DNA of 64,000 nt from Alicyclobacillus sp. SP_1 (GCF_024706985.1 NZ_JAMCCX010000028.1:62001-126000); one strand, 5' to 3'; numbered from the stretch's first letter, positions 9,586 to 18,703 are shown. A program made the numbers and translations. Notes: generated by a model from the letters alone, not told the origin.

Positions 9586-11205
9586 ATGATGGATTATCCG
9601 CTGTTACTGAAGTCAGTGCTCTATCGTGCCAATGAAATTTTTCCGGAAAAGGAGGTTGTTTCGCGCGGGGCGAAAGGCATATTTCGGTACACATATCGAG
9701 ATTTGCACGAACGAGTTTGTCAATTGGCCAACGCTCTGGACACGCTGGGAGTTGTGGCCGAGGCCAAAGTGGGCAGCTTCGCATGGAACCATCATCGACA
9801 TCTGGAATTGTACTACGCAGTCCCATGCTCCAATCGGATTTTGCATACGATTAACATCCGTTTGTTCCGGGAGCAGTTAATTCACGTTATCAATCATGCA
9901 GAAGATGAGTACATTTTTGTTGACGAAGATTTAATTCCTGTGATGGAAGATATTCAAGCAGAGTTGCATACTGTGCGGGCGTTCATTGTCATGACGGATG
10001 CAGAGGTTTTGCCAGAAACGACTCTAAAGAACGCGATGCACTATGAAGATTTGATTCGCAGTGAAGCAACCGACTATGAATTTCCGGAATTTGATGAGAA
10101 TAATACCGCGATCCTCGGCTATACTTCGGCAACGACTGGGATGCCAAAAGGCGTGGAGTATTCGCATCGTGGACTGTACTTGCATTGTTTGACGGGGCTT
10201 TCCGGATATATTGGTACCGATGAATCGGATGTGACCATGCCCATCGTCCCCATGTTCCACGTGAATGCGTGGGGTCGGCCCTACATCGACACGTGGGCGG
10301 GAGCAAAGCAAGTCTATCCGGGTAGCCGTCCCACTCCGCAAGACTTGGTCTCGCTCATGCATGAAGAGCGCGTGACGACGAGTGCCGGAGTACCTACCGT
10401 GTGGATGGGTATTTTGAGTATTTTGCGAGCCAATCCAGGAAAGTATGACCTCAGTTGCGTGCGGTATCTGATATCGGGCGGATCGGCCCTGCCTGAGTCA
10501 TTAACCCGAGCATTTGACGAAGAGTTTGGCATCACCGTCTACCAAGGATACGGGCAGACAGAGACGACCCCTGTGACGTTTTCTGGATATCCAAAAACGG
10601 CGGAGAGAAACTTGCCGGCTCCCGATAAATACCGTTATCGTGCTAAAACAGGATTGATTTTACCTGGATTGGAGATGCGTATTGTCGACGAATTGGGCAA
10701 TCCGGTGGCGCACGACGGAAAGCAGATGGGTGAATTGCTGTTGCGCGGACCGTGGGTGCTCGGTCGGTACTACAAAGATGAACAAAAGTCTGCAGAGGCG
10801 TTCGTCGACGGATGGTTTCGCACCGGGGACATTGTCACCTTGGATGAGCGCGGATATTTGCAGGTGGTAGACCGAACGCGGGACCTGATTAAGTCGGGAG
10901 GCGAATGGATTTCTTCTGTGGATTTGGAAAATGCGTTAATGAGTCATCCTGCGGTAGCGGAGGCGGCGGTCATTGCCATTCCCCATGAGAAATGGCAAGA
11001 GCGTCCACTGGCTTGCGTTGTTGTGGCCAAAGGAGCTTCCATCAAGGCGGAAGAACTGTTGGAATTCCTCAGCCAGCGTGTGGCGAAATGGTGGCTGCCG
11101 GACCAGTTGGTCTTTGTGGACGAAATTCCGAAGACGAGTGTTGGAAAGTTTTCGAAAAAGACGTTGCGCGAACAGTACGAAGCGGGCCAACTCACCACGC
11201 CTTGA
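9586..11205 (+). CDS. Fatty acyl-CoA ligase (AMP-binding, AlkK-like)
   Basis: A 539-aa adenylate-forming ligase that activates a carboxylic acid to its CoA thioester through an acyl-AMP intermediate. The P-loop YTSATTGMPKG is at residues 179-189, the adenine-binding GYGQTETTP near 320, the hinge GWFRTGDIV near 410, and the catalytic lysine motif PKTSVGKFSKK near the C-terminus. It resembles medium/long-chain ligases of the AlkK type. GGGAG lies about 10 nt before the ATG pair at 9586/9589. It opens a cluster with a phosphotransferase, two thioesterases and a dehydrogenase, so the true substrate may be a hydroxylated or aromatic acid rather than a plain fatty acid. Confidence 0.9.
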   Translation: MMDYPLLLKSVLYRANEIFPEKEVVSRGAKGIFRYTYRDLHERVCQLANALDTLGVVAEAKVGSFAWNHHRHLELYYAVPCSNRILHTINIRLFREQLIHVINHAEDEYIFVDEDLIPVMEDIQAELHTVRAFIVMTDAEVLPETTLKNAMHYEDLIRSEATDYEFPEFDENNTAILGYTSATTGMPKGVEYSHRGLYLHCLTGLSGYIGTDESDVTMPIVPMFHVNAWGRPYIDTWAGAKQVYPGSRPTPQDLVSLMHEERVTTSAGVPTVWMGILSILRANPGKYDLSCVRYLISGGSALPESLTRAFDEEFGITVYQGYGQTETTPVTFSGYPKTAERNLPAPDKYRYRAKTGLILPGLEMRIVDELGNPVAHDGKQMGELLLRGPWVLGRYYKDEQKSAEAFVDGWFRTGDIVTLDERGYLQVVDRTRDLIKSGGEWISSVDLENALMSHPAVAEAAVIAIPHEKWQERPLACVVVAKGASIKAEELLEFLSQRVAKWWLPDQLVFVDEIPKTSVGKFSKKTLREQYEAGQLTTP

Positions 11206-11236
11206 AGACGGTCTCGGCACAAATTCTTGAGGAGGA

Positions 11237-12334
11237 ATGCGTGTGGCTCAGCAAGGGTTTGTTGCGCCATCTGGCACGATGCCTGTGCGCCCAGGAGAAG
11301 AACTGGATGTCGCTCGTATCAGCGCCATCTTGAAGGAGCGTTGCCCTACATTTCCTGGAGGGCAGGTGTCAGTCTACCAGTTTCCTGCGGGTGCCTCCAA
11401 TTTGACGTATCTTGTCTGTTCCGGAGAGTTCCGGGCGGTTTTGCGCCGCCCGCCCTTTGGGCCGCTACCGGCCAAGGCGCACGATATGGGTCGCGAATGT
11501 CGTTTGCTGGAACGCCTTCATCCGCATTTCGAGTTTGCTCCCAAACCGTATTTCTTGGTGGAAGATGTGGAGGTTCTCGGAGCACCGTTCTACGTGATGG
11601 AGTACATTTCTGGCTTGACACTGGATGCAAAATTGCCCACTGTTCTCTCTGCCTCCAGTGGCGTTGCAAAGGATGCTGGCGCGCAAATCTCCAATCTGTT
11701 CGTGCAGACGTTGGTCAGTCTCCACTCCGTCGACATCAAGGCATCTTCCCTTGAGGAGTTTGGACATCCAAGCGGTTTTTTACAAAGACAAGTCAGTGCG
11801 TGGGCGAATCGCTATGAGCAGGCGAAGACGGAAGAGATTCCCGAGGTTGCCCCGCTGCTCGAGTGGTTGAACGAGTCGCTTCCTGGAGAGCGGTACGTGA
11901 CCTTGATTCACAATGATTACAAGTTGAATAATCTTTTGTTTCGTCCAGGCCACCGCATCTCCGTGGCTGGAGTAGTGGACTGGGAGATGGCTACGCTGGG
12001 GGATCCGCTGCTTGATTTGGCAGTGGCTTTAGTGTACTGGGTCGAGCCGGGAGATGCGGAACCGTTTCATCAATGGTTGCCCTCAGTGACGTCAAGTGGG
12101 TACTTTTGGAATAGGGATCGACTCGTGGCGGAATACGCTTTGCGAAGTGGACGCGATGTATCGAATTTGCCATACTATCAGGTGTTTGCATATTTCAAGC
12201 TGGCCGTCATTCTCCAACAGATTTATCGCCGCTATCGGTTGGGCATGACGTCTGACACGCGTTTTCGTGACTTTGGGAGAGCGGTCGAATTCTTGATTCA
12301 ACATGCGTTTCAGTTGGCGCAGCGCGCTGGCTGA
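11237..12334 (+). CDS. ACAD10/11-type phosphotransferase (APH-fold kinase)
   Basis: A 365-aa aminoglycoside-phosphotransferase-fold kinase of the acyl-CoA-associated type. The catalytic loop HNDYKLNN is at residues 225-232 (Asp227) and the Mg-binding DWEMATLGDP follows at 248. The N-terminal LRRPPFGPLPAKAHDM segment is typical of the subgroup related to the kinase domain of human ACAD10/11 and to LvaA, which phosphorylate 4-hydroxyacyl-CoAs. It is not an antibiotic-resistance kinase by these features. The ATG follows GAGGAGG at normal spacing, 31 bp after the ligase stop. Substrate assignment to a hydroxyacyl-CoA is inference from family and neighbours. Confidence 0.85.
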   Translation: MRVAQQGFVAPSGTMPVRPGEELDVARISAILKERCPTFPGGQVSVYQFPAGASNLTYLVCSGEFRAVLRRPPFGPLPAKAHDMGRECRLLERLHPHFEFAPKPYFLVEDVEVLGAPFYVMEYISGLTLDAKLPTVLSASSGVAKDAGAQISNLFVQTLVSLHSVDIKASSLEEFGHPSGFLQRQVSAWANRYEQAKTEEIPEVAPLLEWLNESLPGERYVTLIHNDYKLNNLLFRPGHRISVAGVVDWEMATLGDPLLDLAVALVYWVEPGDAEPFHQWLPSVTSSGYFWNRDRLVAEYALRSGRDVSNLPYYQVFAYFKLAVILQQIYRRYRLGMTSDTRFRDFGRAVEFLIQHAFQLAQRAG

Positions 12335-12352
12335 AGGAAGGTGGTTCATTCT

Positions 12353-12739
12353 GTGGATTTTTCAGACACATTGATGGAGCATTTAGGAATGGAAATTTTA
12401 GAAGCGACCAGAGATTCGGTCGTTATGCGCATGCCTGTCGATGGGCGTACGCATCAACCAGCTGGCTTACTGCACGGGGGGGCGTCCGTAGCGCTGGCGG
12501 AATCGGCGGCTTCTCTAGGTACGCAATTGAATGTCGATTCAGCTACGCAACAAGCAGTGGGTATTGAAATCAACGCGAATCATATAAAATCTGTGACATC
12601 CGGCTTTGTGGTGGCGACGGCATCGCCTGTGCATCGAGGACACACCACGATGGTTTGGGATATTCGAATCGTCGATGAAAGCAACAAGCTGGTCTGCATT
12701 TCGAGGTGTACGGTAGGAATTATTAAAAAACGCTCCTAG
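12353..12739 (+). CDS. Hotdog-fold thioesterase (PaaI/YdiI type)
   Basis: A small acyl-CoA thioesterase of about 128 aa. The segment QPAGLLHGGASVALAESAAS matches the PaaI/EntH/YdiI hotdog signature, with the catalytic acidic residue at the Glu of LAES. GTG codons at 12341 and 12353 are both in frame; the purine-rich AGGAAGG at 12335-12341 touches the first, so the second is preferred. It sits between the acyl-CoA kinase and a membrane protein, and likely releases CoA from intermediates or dead-end products of the cluster. Confidence 0.82.
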   Translation: MDFSDTLMEHLGMEILEATRDSVVMRMPVDGRTHQPAGLLHGGASVALAESAASLGTQLNVDSATQQAVGIEINANHIKSVTSGFVVATASPVHRGHTTMVWDIRIVDESNKLVCISRCTVGIIKKRS

Positions 12740-12779
12740 TACGGGTGGTTGTGCCCTGTCTGTTGCACAGAAATTCGGT

Positions 12780-12796
12780 CTATACCAAAGGTATAG
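12780..12796. repeat. Short perfect inverted repeat upstream of the YetF-like gene
   Basis: CTATACC-AAA-GGTATAG forms a perfect 7-bp inverted repeat in the 91-bp gap between the thioesterase and the YetF-like gene. There is no T-tract, so it is not a standard terminator. It may be an operator or overlap a promoter. Confidence 0.4.
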
Positions 12797-12830
12797 TGCG
12801 GATTTGCTGTACAGGGGGGTCAATGGCCGG

Positions 12831-13613
12831 ATGCACATTCCTTGGTTCTTCCTGACCCTGAGCACGCCAGTGACGTATGCCTTGCTCCTGTTGTTGGCTC
12901 GCTGGATAGGCAGTACGCAGTTAACGCAGGTCACGTTTTTTAATTGGGTAGCAGGAGCGAGCATGGGCAATATTGCAGCCAACATGATTGTGGCGACCAC
13001 GCCTGCAGAGTGGACGGTCAGCGGGTTTACACTCATTTTGTTCACCATCTGCTCTGTCGCGGCGGCTTGGCTGGCCATGAAAAGCAGGGCTTTTCGAAAA
13101 ACGGCGGGAGGCCAGCCGCTCGTTTTAATTCATCATGGACACATTTTGCATAGCCATCTGCAGAAAGCTCGTTTGAACTTGGATGATGTCCTGATGTTGC
13201 TGCGTGAACAAGGATATTTTTCTCTTCACGATGTGCAATTTGCGATTTTAGAGCCATCTGGAAATTTGAGTGTCTTAGAACACATTACCTCGACCGATAG
13301 GGTGCAAGGCGGGACAGAACAAGCCGTTGCCCGTCTCGCTCCGCCCCCTGCCCAAAGCATAAAGGTCCGCCAGGAGGCGACAGGGTCAGCAGAAGTGGCT
13401 CTGGCAACTAAGCCATCTGTGCGCCGCGGTGAACCTTTGCTCGATCTCATTCTCGACGGACAGGTCGATTTTGCCGCTCTTGAGCGAGCGGGCGTGACGC
13501 GCGAGTGGCTGGAGCAGGAATGGATGCGAAATGGAGCGAAGTTTCAAGATGAGATTCTCTACTTCGGAATTGCTCCCAATGGCGAACCGATTGTAGAACT
13601 AAAAAGGATGTGA
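12831..13613 (+). CDS. DUF421 membrane protein, YetF-like
   Basis: About 260 aa. Three hydrophobic N-terminal helices (residues 1-80) are followed by a soluble beta-rich DUF421 domain with the characteristic LNLDDVLMLLREQGYFSLHDV and FAILEPSGNLSV segments. YetF-like proteins occur in spore formers and act at the membrane; their biochemical role is unclear. AGGGGGGT lies about 10 nt before the ATG at 12831, which is preferred over the in-frame TTG at 12804. It interrupts a metabolic cluster but its stop overlaps the start of the next gene, so it is co-transcribed. Confidence 0.82.
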   Translation: MHIPWFFLTLSTPVTYALLLLLARWIGSTQLTQVTFFNWVAGASMGNIAANMIVATTPAEWTVSGFTLILFTICSVAAAWLAMKSRAFRKTAGGQPLVLIHHGHILHSHLQKARLNLDDVLMLLREQGYFSLHDVQFAILEPSGNLSVLEHITSTDRVQGGTEQAVARLAPPPAQSIKVRQEATGSAEVALATKPSVRRGEPLLDLILDGQVDFAALERAGVTREWLEQEWMRNGAKFQDEILYFGIAPNGEPIVELKRM

Positions 13614-14041
13614 ATGCGGTGTTGCGTCAGCAGCAGTCCATTCGATTTCACGATTGCGATGGACTTGGTCATGTGAATAATGCTGCTTATTTCACGCTGA
13701 TGGAAGAGGCGAGGCGTGAAATCTTTCGTTGGTTCAATCCGGATTTGCAACTCTCGAACTGGAGTCTCATTGTGGCGAGCGCCAAATGCGACTTTCTAGC
13801 ACAAGTTCCGTACGGAGTGACCGTCGACGTTTGGACGTGGGTTGGGAAAATTGGGAACAGCAGTTTTGTGCTCGATCACGCTATTTTACTGCCAAACAGT
13901 GACTATGCGGCGCGTGGGCAAGCCACGCTTATCCACTTTGACTACGCAACCAAGAAAGCCATCCGCATCCCCGATGACTTGAAGCACCTTCTCTACCTGC
14001 ATGCGGATGAACCGGAGGGAGTGCCTGCACTCAGGGCGTAA
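13610..14041 (+). CDS. Hotdog acyl-CoA thioesterase (YbgC/4-HBA-CoA type)
   Basis: A 143-aa single-domain hotdog thioesterase. The sequence RFHDCDGLGHVNNAAYFTLM has the catalytic Asp and HVNN signature of the YbgC/FcbC group. The GTG start overlaps the stop of the YetF-like gene by 4 bp (GTGA), with AAAAAGGA as ribosome site. It is the second thioesterase in the cluster and from a different hotdog subfamily than the one at 12353. Confidence 0.85.
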   Translation: MNAVLRQQQSIRFHDCDGLGHVNNAAYFTLMEEARREIFRWFNPDLQLSNWSLIVASAKCDFLAQVPYGVTVDVWTWVGKIGNSSFVLDHAILLPNSDYAARGQATLIHFDYATKKAIRIPDDLKHLLYLHADEPEGVPALRA

Positions 14042-14123
14042 TGCGAGCAAGGCCACGGCGTTCTATCGCGACTTTGGTGCAGTAAGCAAGATGAGAGGTA
14101 TGCGGACTTTCGAAGGAGATGAT

Positions 14124-14915
14124 ATGCGCGTGAGAGAAAAGGCAGGAGATTCGCTGTTTCAATTGACAGGTCGGCGCGTCTTAATCACGGGCGCCAGCCG
14201 TGGAATAGGTCGCGAGTTGGCCCGAGGTTGCGCGTCTTATGGAGCAGATGTTGCGCTGCTCGGACGCGACGAACGCGCGCTTCGGGAGACTCAGGCAATA
14301 GTTCAGGCGGCAAATCCACAGGGAAGCGTCGACCTTTGCCTGTGCGACTTGAGAGATGTGAAGAGCGCACAATCGGCTATCGCAGAACTCGATGACGCCC
14401 GAGGTTTCGACGGACTCATTAACAATGCCGGTATGAATCTGCGCATTCCTGCTGCGGATGTTCGTTTGGAAGATTGGCAGACCGTGGTGGAAACCGACCT
14501 GACGGGTGCGTTCTTTGTGGCTCAAGAAGTGGGACGGCGCATGTTGCGGCGTGGCCGTGGCAGTATTGTCAACATCTCGTCGGTAGGTGGCCATGTCGCT
14601 CTGCGGACCGGGGTTGCGTATGCTGCCGCAAAAGCTGGTGTGATTCAGATGACCAAAGTACTCGCGCTCGAATGGTCTGGTCAAGGCGTACGCGTCAACG
14701 GGATTGGCCCATGGTATTTTCGTACGCCACTCACGGAGAAGCTCTTGGCAGATGAAGAGTACCACGCACAGATTGTGGCGCGCACGCCGATGCGGCGCGT
14801 AGGAGACGTCGAAGAGTTGGTTGGACCCACGGTGTTTCTGCTGTCGGATGCAGCGAGCTATGTCACTGGGCAGACGCTTTATGTGGACGGAGGCATGACG
14901 ATCTACGGATTTTAA
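14124..14915 (+). CDS. SDR-family NAD(P)-dependent oxidoreductase
   Basis: A 263-aa short-chain dehydrogenase. The cofactor motif TGASRGIG is at residues 22-29, NNAG at 100-103, and the catalytic Ser153, Tyr166 (YAAAK) and Lys170 are all present. It resembles gluconate 5-dehydrogenase or 3-oxoacyl reductases. GAAGGAGATGAT directly upstream fixes the ATG at 14124, although the frame is open from 14001. It ends the acyl-CoA cluster and overlaps the convergent gatD end by 4 bp. In an Lva-like scheme an SDR acts after kinase and dehydrogenase steps; this is inference. Confidence 0.87.
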   Translation: MRVREKAGDSLFQLTGRRVLITGASRGIGRELARGCASYGADVALLGRDERALRETQAIVQAANPQGSVDLCLCDLRDVKSAQSAIAELDDARGFDGLINNAGMNLRIPAADVRLEDWQTVVETDLTGAFFVAQEVGRRMLRRGRGSIVNISSVGGHVALRTGVAYAAAKAGVIQMTKVLALEWSGQGVRVNGIGPWYFRTPLTEKLLADEEYHAQIVARTPMRRVGDVEELVGPTVFLLSDAASYVTGQTLYVDGGMTIYGF

Positions 14916-15649
14916 AGCGTTTTTTGTACTTTGGAAGTGTGGCGGGCCCATTCATGTTGGTGGGCTGCCAATTCCATGCGGTCGTCCAAAGGTTCTAGGT
15001 CTGCGGGTAAATCTGCATAGGTCAGGGCGCTACGGAGCACAAAATCGGCCAACTGCGGGTTTTTAGGCAGTAGGGGGCCGTGAATATAGGTGCCGATGAT
15101 GTTCCAGTGGTGAACACCTTCTTGTCGGTCTTGTCCATTGTTGCCATATCCGCTGACCACAGAGCCGAGTGGCGCATGGTTGTGATGTGTTCGGCCACCG
15201 TGATTTTCGAAGCCAACAATGCTTCCACAAAGCTCACTTTCCACCGCGATGTTGCCAATCAGGCGCCCTTCTCCAGGAACGGTGGTCATGTCCAGGATGG
15301 AAAGCCCTTGAACCTTGTCTCCGCCCGGCAATTGATAGAAATCCCCAAGCAATTGATAGCCGCCGCAAACCGCTAATATCGGTAGCCCTGAGGAGGCTGC
15401 GGCGCGCCACTCTGAACGCTGTTTGTAAAGTTCCGTCGCAACTAAGGCCTGTTCGCGGTCAGAACCACCTCCGAGCAAAACCAAGTGATAAGATTCGAGT
15501 TCGGGAGACTGCGTTGCTTTGACGGGGCGCACCTCCACGCTGTATCCACGCCACCGCAGTCGCTGGGTGAGCGTCTGGATGTTGCCTTTATCCGCATAGA
15601 GATTCAACAGTTCAGGAAACAGATGCGCGATGATAAGCGATTTCGACAT
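14912..15649 (-). CDS. gatD: Lipid II isoglutaminyl synthase, glutaminase subunit GatD
   Basis: A 245-aa class-I-like glutamine amidotransferase. The nucleophile lies in LAVCGGYQLLG (Cys95), and FENHGGRTHH is the conserved histidine-rich stretch of GatD/CobB-like proteins. GatD supplies ammonia to MurT, which amidates the alpha-carboxylate of D-Glu in lipid II. Its ATG is preceded by AAAGGAGGG and lies 38 bp inside the murT coding region, so the overlap is real and implies coupled synthesis of the two subunits. Confidence 0.92.
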   Translation of the reverse strand: MSKSLIIAHLFPELLNLYADKGNIQTLTQRLRWRGYSVEVRPVKATQSPELESYHLVLLGGGSDREQALVATELYKQRSEWRAAASSGLPILAVCGGYQLLGDFYQLPGGDKVQGLSILDMTTVPGEGRLIGNIAVESELCGSIVGFENHGGRTHHNHAPLGSVVSGYGNNGQDRQEGVHHWNIIGTYIHGPLLPKNPQLADFVLRSALTYADLPADLEPLDDRMELAAHQHEWARHTSKVQKTL

Positions 15650-16982
15650 CCGCGACCCTCCTTTCGGCGAGAAGAGCAGCTGCTTTGTGAATGAGGGTGT
15701 ACGTCGTTAAAACGTACACGGACAAGCCGTCGGCAGATTGCGCTGCCGAAAGTGCCGCGTCCAGAGCAGCTTCCAAGTCGGGCACGACGTCCACAGATGC
15801 AGTCGGTACACCAGCATATTTGAAGCGGACCGCCATGTCTAGGGCGCGATCGCCCGACACGACAAAGCGGTGCACTCGACCAAACTCGGCAAGTTGTTCA
15901 AAATTTGCATCCCAGAGCCACGAGACATCGCGTCCGTCCGCCGCTTGGTCGTTAATGCCCACGCAGACGACTTTCTCTGCTGGGTCTGCGCAAATTGCAG
16001 TCAAGACGCTGTCACAGCCCGCAGGGTTCTTGATGAGATTGAGGATACTCTGTGGCGATGTGGAAAAGGTCTGCATTCGCCCGATGGGAGATTTGAAGTG
16101 GTCGATCCCGCTGCGAATGGCTTCCGACGATATTCCGAAAACGCGTGCAGCTGCCACGGCCGCCAGCAGGTTGTCGACATTGTACAGTCCACGCACAGGG
16201 ACGCGGTAGGAGGTATCTGGAGTGCCAACTTCGTGGAATTGTAGGAGTCCTTGGCTATAATGTCCAACAAAGTCAGGATGAGGCCGGGAGAAGTCGCACT
16301 GCGGGCAACGATAGAGGCCGAGTTGGCCGTAAAAGTATCCATCATATTCAAGGGCAGCCCCGCATTGCAGACAGAACGCGCCATCGCGCACTCCATCGAA
16401 ACCCGTCATGGACGCACCTTCCGGAGAGAAGCCGAAGGTTTTGCTTGCGCCTGCGAAGCGTAAGCCAATGTGGCGCGCCAGCGGATCGTCCGCATTGACG
16501 AGCACAGTCCCACGCACGAACGCTGCACCTGCGATAATTTTGTCGATGGTATTGTCAATTTCTCCATATCGGTCTAACTGATCTCGGAATACATTCGTGA
16601 CGACCAGGAGTTTGACGGGCATGCATGACGCGATGTTCGGCAAAGTTGCTTCGTCTACTTCGAAGAGTGCTGTTTTGGAGGCTAATCGCCCCCGCCAGTT
16701 GGATGCTGCGAGCAAGGCGGAGAGAATGCCCTGCGTCAGGTTGGCACCTTCGGCATTGGTGATAATCGGCGTCTCTTCCCGCATCATCGCGGCCAACAGA
16801 CGTACGGTCGTTGTCTTGCCGTTGGTTCCTGTGACGATGACCACTCGTTCTAACGAGTTGCACAGTCGCGCCAACAACTTTGGCGACAGGCGCATCGCGA
16901 CCTTGCCGGGGAGGCTCGTTGCTGATTTCCCGCGTAGGCGCAAGAGAAGAATGAGCAGTTTTGCGATCCAAAGAGCGAACAT
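15612..16982 (-). CDS. murT: Lipid II isoglutaminyl synthase, Mur-ligase subunit MurT
   Basis: A 456-aa Mur ligase-like protein. An N-terminal hydrophobic stretch precedes the ATP-binding TGTNGKTT (residues 51-58). A four-cysteine zinc ribbon (CLQCG ... CPQC) is inserted in the middle domain, a hallmark of MurT. The C-terminal DUF1727 region follows. GGGAGG precedes the ATG. It forms the amidating complex with GatD encoded in overlap downstream. Divergent from the fRMsr gene. Confidence 0.93.
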   Translation of the reverse strand: MFALWIAKLLILLLRLRGKSATSLPGKVAMRLSPKLLARLCNSLERVVIVTGTNGKTTTVRLLAAMMREETPIITNAEGANLTQGILSALLAASNWRGRLASKTALFEVDEATLPNIASCMPVKLLVVTNVFRDQLDRYGEIDNTIDKIIAGAAFVRGTVLVNADDPLARHIGLRFAGASKTFGFSPEGASMTGFDGVRDGAFCLQCGAALEYDGYFYGQLGLYRCPQCDFSRPHPDFVGHYSQGLLQFHEVGTPDTSYRVPVRGLYNVDNLLAAVAAARVFGISSEAIRSGIDHFKSPIGRMQTFSTSPQSILNLIKNPAGCDSVLTAICADPAEKVVCVGINDQAADGRDVSWLWDANFEQLAEFGRVHRFVVSGDRALDMAVRFKYAGVPTASVDVVPDLEAALDAALSAAQSADGLSVYVLTTYTLIHKAAALLAERRVADVEIAYHRASVS

Positions 16983-17062
16983 GGCTTGCCTCCCGTTTCG
17001 GTCAACATTCTGTTTTGGATTATACTACACGTGCAGGACTAGAGTAGGGAGGAGTGACGATT

Positions 17063-17578
17063 ATGTTTGTCACAGAGCGGCTTCAAGCCACGTCTAAGGA
17101 TGATTTTTACCGTCAGTTGCGGGAGCAAGCGGCGCACTTAGTCGCTGGTGAACCGAACTATATTGCCAATCTCAGCAATCTTTCTGCGCTGCTGATGCAA
17201 CATTTGTCCGACGTCAATTGGGTGGGTTTTTACTTGACAGACCCCAAGCGAGACGAGTTGGTCTTGGGGCCGTTTCAAGGTCTGCCAGCCTGTCTTCGCA
17301 TCCCGTTTGGTCGCGGCGTCTGCGGGAAGGCAGTCGCGGAAAAGCGTCCACTGCTTGTCGCTGATGTCCACGAGTTTCCGGGTCACATCGCGTGCGATTC
17401 CGCCTCACAGAGTGAGGTCGTGATTCCCTTGATGCAACGTGGCGTGGTCGTCGGTGTTTTGGACATTGACAGCCCGCTCAAAAGTCGCTTTGACAACTCA
17501 GACCTGCTCGGACTCGAGTACTGTGCAAAAATTGCAGAACAGTGCCTCACAGCAGATATACCAGAAGCACTTGCCTAG
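17063..17578 (+). CDS. Free methionine-(R)-sulfoxide reductase (GAF domain, YtsP-like)
   Basis: A 171-aa single GAF domain. Three cysteines at 77, 87 and 111 have exactly the spacing of the catalytic and resolving cysteines of E. coli fRMsr (84/94/118), in the contexts PACLR, GRGVCGKA and HIACDSASQSE. The enzyme reduces free Met-R-O. GGAGG lies 10 nt before the ATG at 17063; the GTG at 17054 is too close to it. Monocistronic by position. Confidence 0.9.
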   Translation: MFVTERLQATSKDDFYRQLREQAAHLVAGEPNYIANLSNLSALLMQHLSDVNWVGFYLTDPKRDELVLGPFQGLPACLRIPFGRGVCGKAVAEKRPLLVADVHEFPGHIACDSASQSEVVIPLMQRGVVVGVLDIDSPLKSRFDNSDLLGLEYCAKIAEQCLTADIPEALA

Positions 17579-17585
17579 ACGGCAC

Positions 17586-18542
17586 TTAGATAGGGTTTGC
17601 TCGGTGTTTCTTCGCAAAGTGGAGTAGGCCAAGAGCATCCACTAGGACATCAATGTCGAGTACAGCCATGTCTCCAGGAGTGTAACCCTGTGCCTTTAAG
17701 TCATCTCGTATCCAGTCGCGCAGCGATTGGGCAACTGCTTCCGGCGTTAAATTATCGTGGTAAGTCGACAAAATTAGATGTTCAAATGCTCTCGCAGCTC
17801 GTTCGGTGTGGTACATGGCTTCCTCGCGTGGCGACTTGCCAAAGTGTGCATGATACACCGATTGGAAGGGATACTTCCGAAGCATCTCCATCGTGCTGTG
17901 TACCGCATCCGGGTCGAAATCAACGGGGGAACTGGATGGGAGAATGAATTCAAAGTTCCATCCGGTCAATCCCGTTCGATAGCGGATGCCCAGAGCGTCT
18001 CCGGCGAACAGCGCGTCCGACGATTCGTCCAGAATAGTAAAGTGGTGTTTTGCATGTCCTGGAGAGTCAAAGAACGTCAGAGACCGCTGCCCAATATCTA
18101 GGGTATCCAAATGGTCACGAATCAATATTTTGTCTTCGGGTACCGCCTGGACAGACCCAAATAGAGACGTGACTCGGTCGCCGTAAACCGATGCGGCTCC
18201 TGCCCAAAGTTTGCTTGGGTCGGCCATGTGGCGCGCTCCGCGGGGATGGACGACAAGTTTGGCTGCGCTCGCTTTCGCCATCATTTGTCCGGCGCCGCCA
18301 GCGTGATCGAGATGAACATGGGTGACAATGACATACGCCAAATCTTTCGGTTCAAGGCCCAAGGATTTCAGTCCTTGAAGGAGAGTCTCGTGTGAGGCGG
18401 CTGAGCCGGTCTCTATCAGCGTGGGGTGGTCGTCTAAAATCACGTATGCAGCGGTTCGATAAGGTTGGCCTTGTTCCAACAAATCAATCGCATAGACGTC
18501 ATGCCCGAAAGATTCTGGCGTGGCCTGACTGGAAGTTTCCAT
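17586..18542 (-). CDS. MBL-fold metallohydrolase
   Basis: A 318-aa metallo-beta-lactamase-fold protein with the complete zinc motif HVHLDHAGG, a downstream SPGHAKHH histidine and an Asp in LFAGDALG, so a binuclear active site is likely. A long C-terminal helical region follows the fold. The substrate is unknown. AGAGAGGTG lies upstream of the ATG. It is convergent with the fRMsr gene and lies downstream of ftsW on the same strand with a 160-bp gap. Confidence 0.82.
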   Translation of the reverse strand: METSSQATPESFGHDVYAIDLLEQGQPYRTAAYVILDDHPTLIETGSAASHETLLQGLKSLGLEPKDLAYVIVTHVHLDHAGGAGQMMAKASAAKLVVHPRGARHMADPSKLWAGAASVYGDRVTSLFGSVQAVPEDKILIRDHLDTLDIGQRSLTFFDSPGHAKHHFTILDESSDALFAGDALGIRYRTGLTGWNFEFILPSSSPVDFDPDAVHSTMEMLRKYPFQSVYHAHFGKSPREEAMYHTERAARAFEHLILSTYHDNLTPEAVAQSLRDWIRDDLKAQGYTPGDMAVLDIDVLVDALGLLHFAKKHRANPI

Positions 18543-18703
18543 AGCGAAGCACCTCTCTGTTCCGTTCGCAGTGAACGGGTATCTCCATTCGTTGTGGGAA
18601 CGGGATGAACTGTCGATTCGTGTTCCGGTTTCTTGCTGCGTTCGCGCTCTGGACTGCGGCTGAAAGAATACCTATACAGTATACCGCGCTGGACTGCTAT
18701 GAG

